Of a stretch of 5,778 bases of DNA, positions 4,282 through 5,778 are shown piece by piece. Each line of letters opens with the position of its first letter. The stretch's first letter is position 1. Made by a program: the position numbers and the translations under genes. Where the stretch lies: contig DIAS01000113.1 of the NCBI GenBank assembly GCA_002415855.1, positions 1 to 5,778 of the forward strand, given 5' to 3'. The notes under the pieces are model-generated. The model did not search any database, was not told the origin of the DNA, and saw only the letters and a list, made by a program, of their open reading frames with translations. The stretch comes from Bacteroidales bacterium UBA5072. GTDB taxonomy: Bacteria; Bacteroidota; Bacteroidia; Bacteroidales; UBA10428.

Positions 4282-5778
4282 ATGTATTTACTAGGTTACG
4301 ATATCGGAAGCTCATCTGTTAAAGCAAGTCTGGTGAGCATTGAGACTGGTTTCTGCACGGCAGCTGCATTTTATCCGAAACAGGAAATGTCTATCATCGC
4401 AGTTCATCCGGGATGGGCAGAGCAGGATCCTGAAATATGGTGGGAGAATCTTAAATTGGCTACTCGTGAGGTGCTTGCCTCTTCGGGAGTAACCGGAGAT
4501 GCTGTTAAAGCCATTGGCATTTCCTATCAGATGCATGGACTTGTCTGCGTTGGAAAGGATAATCAGGTCCTCCGGCCATCCATTATCTGGTGCGACAGCC
4601 GGGCAGTCGGTATCGGTGCAAGGGCTTTCAGCGAAACAGGAGAACAGGTATGCCTGGATCACCTTTTAAACTCCCCCGGCAATTTCACTGCTTCAAAACT
4701 CATGTGGGTAAAAGAAAATGAACCTGAAATATTCAGCAGGATATACAGGATCATGCTCCCAGGTGATTATATAGCATTCAGGCTGACAGGGGAAGTTTGC
4801 AGCACCATCTCGGGATTATCTGAAGGAATGTTTTGGGACTTTAAAGAAAACAACCTTGCAGCATTTCTGCTGCAGCATTTTGGGTTTTCTGCTGAATTGC
4901 TGCCTGAAATAAAGCCTGCTTTTGCCGAACAGGGCAGGGTGAATAGCTTTGCAGCAAAAGAACTGGGACTGAAAGAGGGTACTCCGGTGTCCTACAGGGC
5001 GGGCGATCAGCCTAACAATGCCTTTTCACTCAATGTCCTTGAACCTGGCGAGATTGCAGCAACCGCAGGCACTTCAGGAGTAGTCTATGGCGTTTCTGAT
5101 GTTATTCGGTACGACCCTCAATCACGGGTTAACACTTTTGCACATGTGAATTATACACAGGAAATGACACGGCTTGGCGTGTTGCTTTGCATCAACGGCA
5201 CAGGTATCCTGAATTCCTGGCTCAAGCGCAATGCCGGTTTTACGGGTTTGACATACCATGATATGAATATTGCCGCCGCAGGTGTACCGGTTGGGTCTGA
5301 TGGTCTGGTAATCATTCCATTTGGGAACGGAGCAGAAAGAATACTTGGAAATACGAACCCCGGAGCGTGCTTCGCAGGGATCGATTTCAACCGGCATAAC
5401 AACAGTTATCTGATTCGTGCGGCACAGGAAGGCATTGTATTTTCATTTCATTACGGCATGGAAATCATGAAGGAGACCGGTATACGGCCTACCGTCATCC
5501 GGGCCGGCAGGGCCAATATGTTCCTTAGCCCCGTATTCAGGGAAACACTTGCCGGCATTACAGGGGTCACTATTGAATTGTACAACACAGACGGATCTCA
5601 GGGAGCAGCCCTGGGTGCCGGTGTTGGTGCCGGGTACTACAACACGTTCAAAGAGGCATTCAGGGGATTGAAGAAACTGGAAACCGTTGAGCCCGATCTC
5701 TCCAGGGCAGACGCTTATCATGAAGCCTATTACAGGTGGCTGGAGGTCCTGAATATGTTAGTGAGCAGTGAACAGTGA
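4282..5778 (+). CDS. xylB: Xylulokinase (FGGY family carbohydrate kinase)
   Basis: Cytoplasmic enzyme that phosphorylates D-xylulose with ATP to xylulose 5-phosphate, feeding the pentose phosphate pathway. It is complete at 498 residues (E. coli XylB is 484). The N-terminal FGGY domain has the phosphate loop YDIGSSSVKAS (residues 6-16), AEQDPEIWWENL (46-57) and the sugar-binding stretch YQMHGLV (82-88), then IIWCDSRA (101-108). The catalytic Asp is D242 in YRAGDQPNNA. The C-terminal ATPase domain has TAGTSGVVYG (261-270), CINGTGILNSW (303-313), FGNGAERILGN (347-357), NMFLSPVFRETLAG (412-425) and GSQGAALGAGVGAG (438-451). These match Bacteroidota xylulokinases closely, which is why I prefer xylulose over glycerol or gluconate as substrate. 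The ATG at 4282 fits the family start. The last residues, LVSSEQ, come from a 7-bp repeat. Confidence 0.94.
   Translation: MYLLGYDIGSSSVKASLVSIETGFCTAAAFYPKQEMSIIAVHPGWAEQDPEIWWENLKLATREVLASSGVTGDAVKAIGISYQMHGLVCVGKDNQVLRPSIIWCDSRAVGIGARAFSETGEQVCLDHLLNSPGNFTASKLMWVKENEPEIFSRIYRIMLPGDYIAFRLTGEVCSTISGLSEGMFWDFKENNLAAFLLQHFGFSAELLPEIKPAFAEQGRVNSFAAKELGLKEGTPVSYRAGDQPNNAFSLNVLEPGEIAATAGTSGVVYGVSDVIRYDPQSRVNTFAHVNYTQEMTRLGVLLCINGTGILNSWLKRNAGFTGLTYHDMNIAAAGVPVGSDGLVIIPFGNGAERILGNTNPGACFAGIDFNRHNNSYLIRAAQEGIVFSFHYGMEIMKETGIRPTVIRAGRANMFLSPVFRETLAGITGVTIELYNTDGSQGAALGAGVGAGYYNTFKEAFRGLKKLETVEPDLSRADAYHEAYYRWLEVLNMLVSSEQ
5760..5778 (+). repeat. 7-bp tandem repeat over the xylB stop, cut by the window edge
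   Basis: AGTGAGC (5760-5766), AGTGAAC (5767-5773), then AGTGA (5774-5778), where the window ends. Each unit carries a TGA (5762, 5769, 5776), one in each frame; the third is the actual xylB stop. The repeat therefore encodes the final residues of the protein and may continue beyond the right edge. Confidence 0.6.

Noticed and set aside
1..5778. A defence island, mobile element or novel multi-gene system
   Set aside because: Every gene belongs to a known family, mostly core genes, and there are no transposases, integrases, attachment repeats, toxin-antitoxin pairs or unexplained gaps of gene size.

Overview
The window looks like chromosomal DNA from a member of the Bacteroidota, probably Bacteroidales-like. 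The evidence is the Bacteroidota form of signal peptidase I, the closely Bacteroides-like bS6, bS18 and bL9 sequences, and a Nudix-type sugar regulator next to a Bacteroidota-type xylulokinase. Several intergenic regions also carry matches to the Bacteroidota promoter (TTG or TTTG, about 20 bases, then TAnnTTTG), and most starts lack a Shine-Dalgarno sequence. No tRNA, rRNA, CRISPR array, insertion sequence or phage gene was seen. No gap between genes exceeds about 140 bp.

Layout. Positions 1-576 (+) hold the C-terminal part of signal peptidase I (lepB), cut by the left edge. It converges on the minus-strand ribosomal protein operon rpsF-rpsR-rplI (1809 down to 706). The gap contains a 21-bp perfect hairpin that should terminate transcription from both sides, followed by a 7-bp tandem repeat. 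Upstream of rpsF, also on the minus strand, is a 465-residue beta-CASP metallo-beta-lactamase-fold RNase-like protein (3326 to 1929). A 136-bp divergent control region (3327-3462) separates it from a plus-strand pair: a Nudix-domain transcriptional regulator with a degenerate Nudix box (3463-4182), then a full-length xylulokinase, xylB (4282-5778), whose stop codon is the last codon of the window. The divergent region holds a 12-bp perfect inverted repeat around an A5 centre. It overlaps the predicted regulator promoter and is the best operator candidate.

How the genes work together. The regulator and xylB look like the start of a D-xylose utilisation operon; a xylose isomerase and a sugar transporter would be expected beyond the right edge. 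rpsF and rpsR encode the bS6-bS18 pair of the 30S platform, the proteins that with bS21 hide the 16S anti-Shine-Dalgarno tail in this phylum. It is therefore notable that rpsR has a GGAGG Shine-Dalgarno, built from the last codons of rpsF, while the other five visible starts have none well placed.

Gene content is mostly ordinary housekeeping and sugar catabolism, and I see no clear new multi-gene system. The signals most worth a second look are the rpsR Shine-Dalgarno, the palindrome beside the catalytically degenerate Nudix regulator, and short 7-8 bp repeats carrying TGA or TAG at the 3' ends of several genes.
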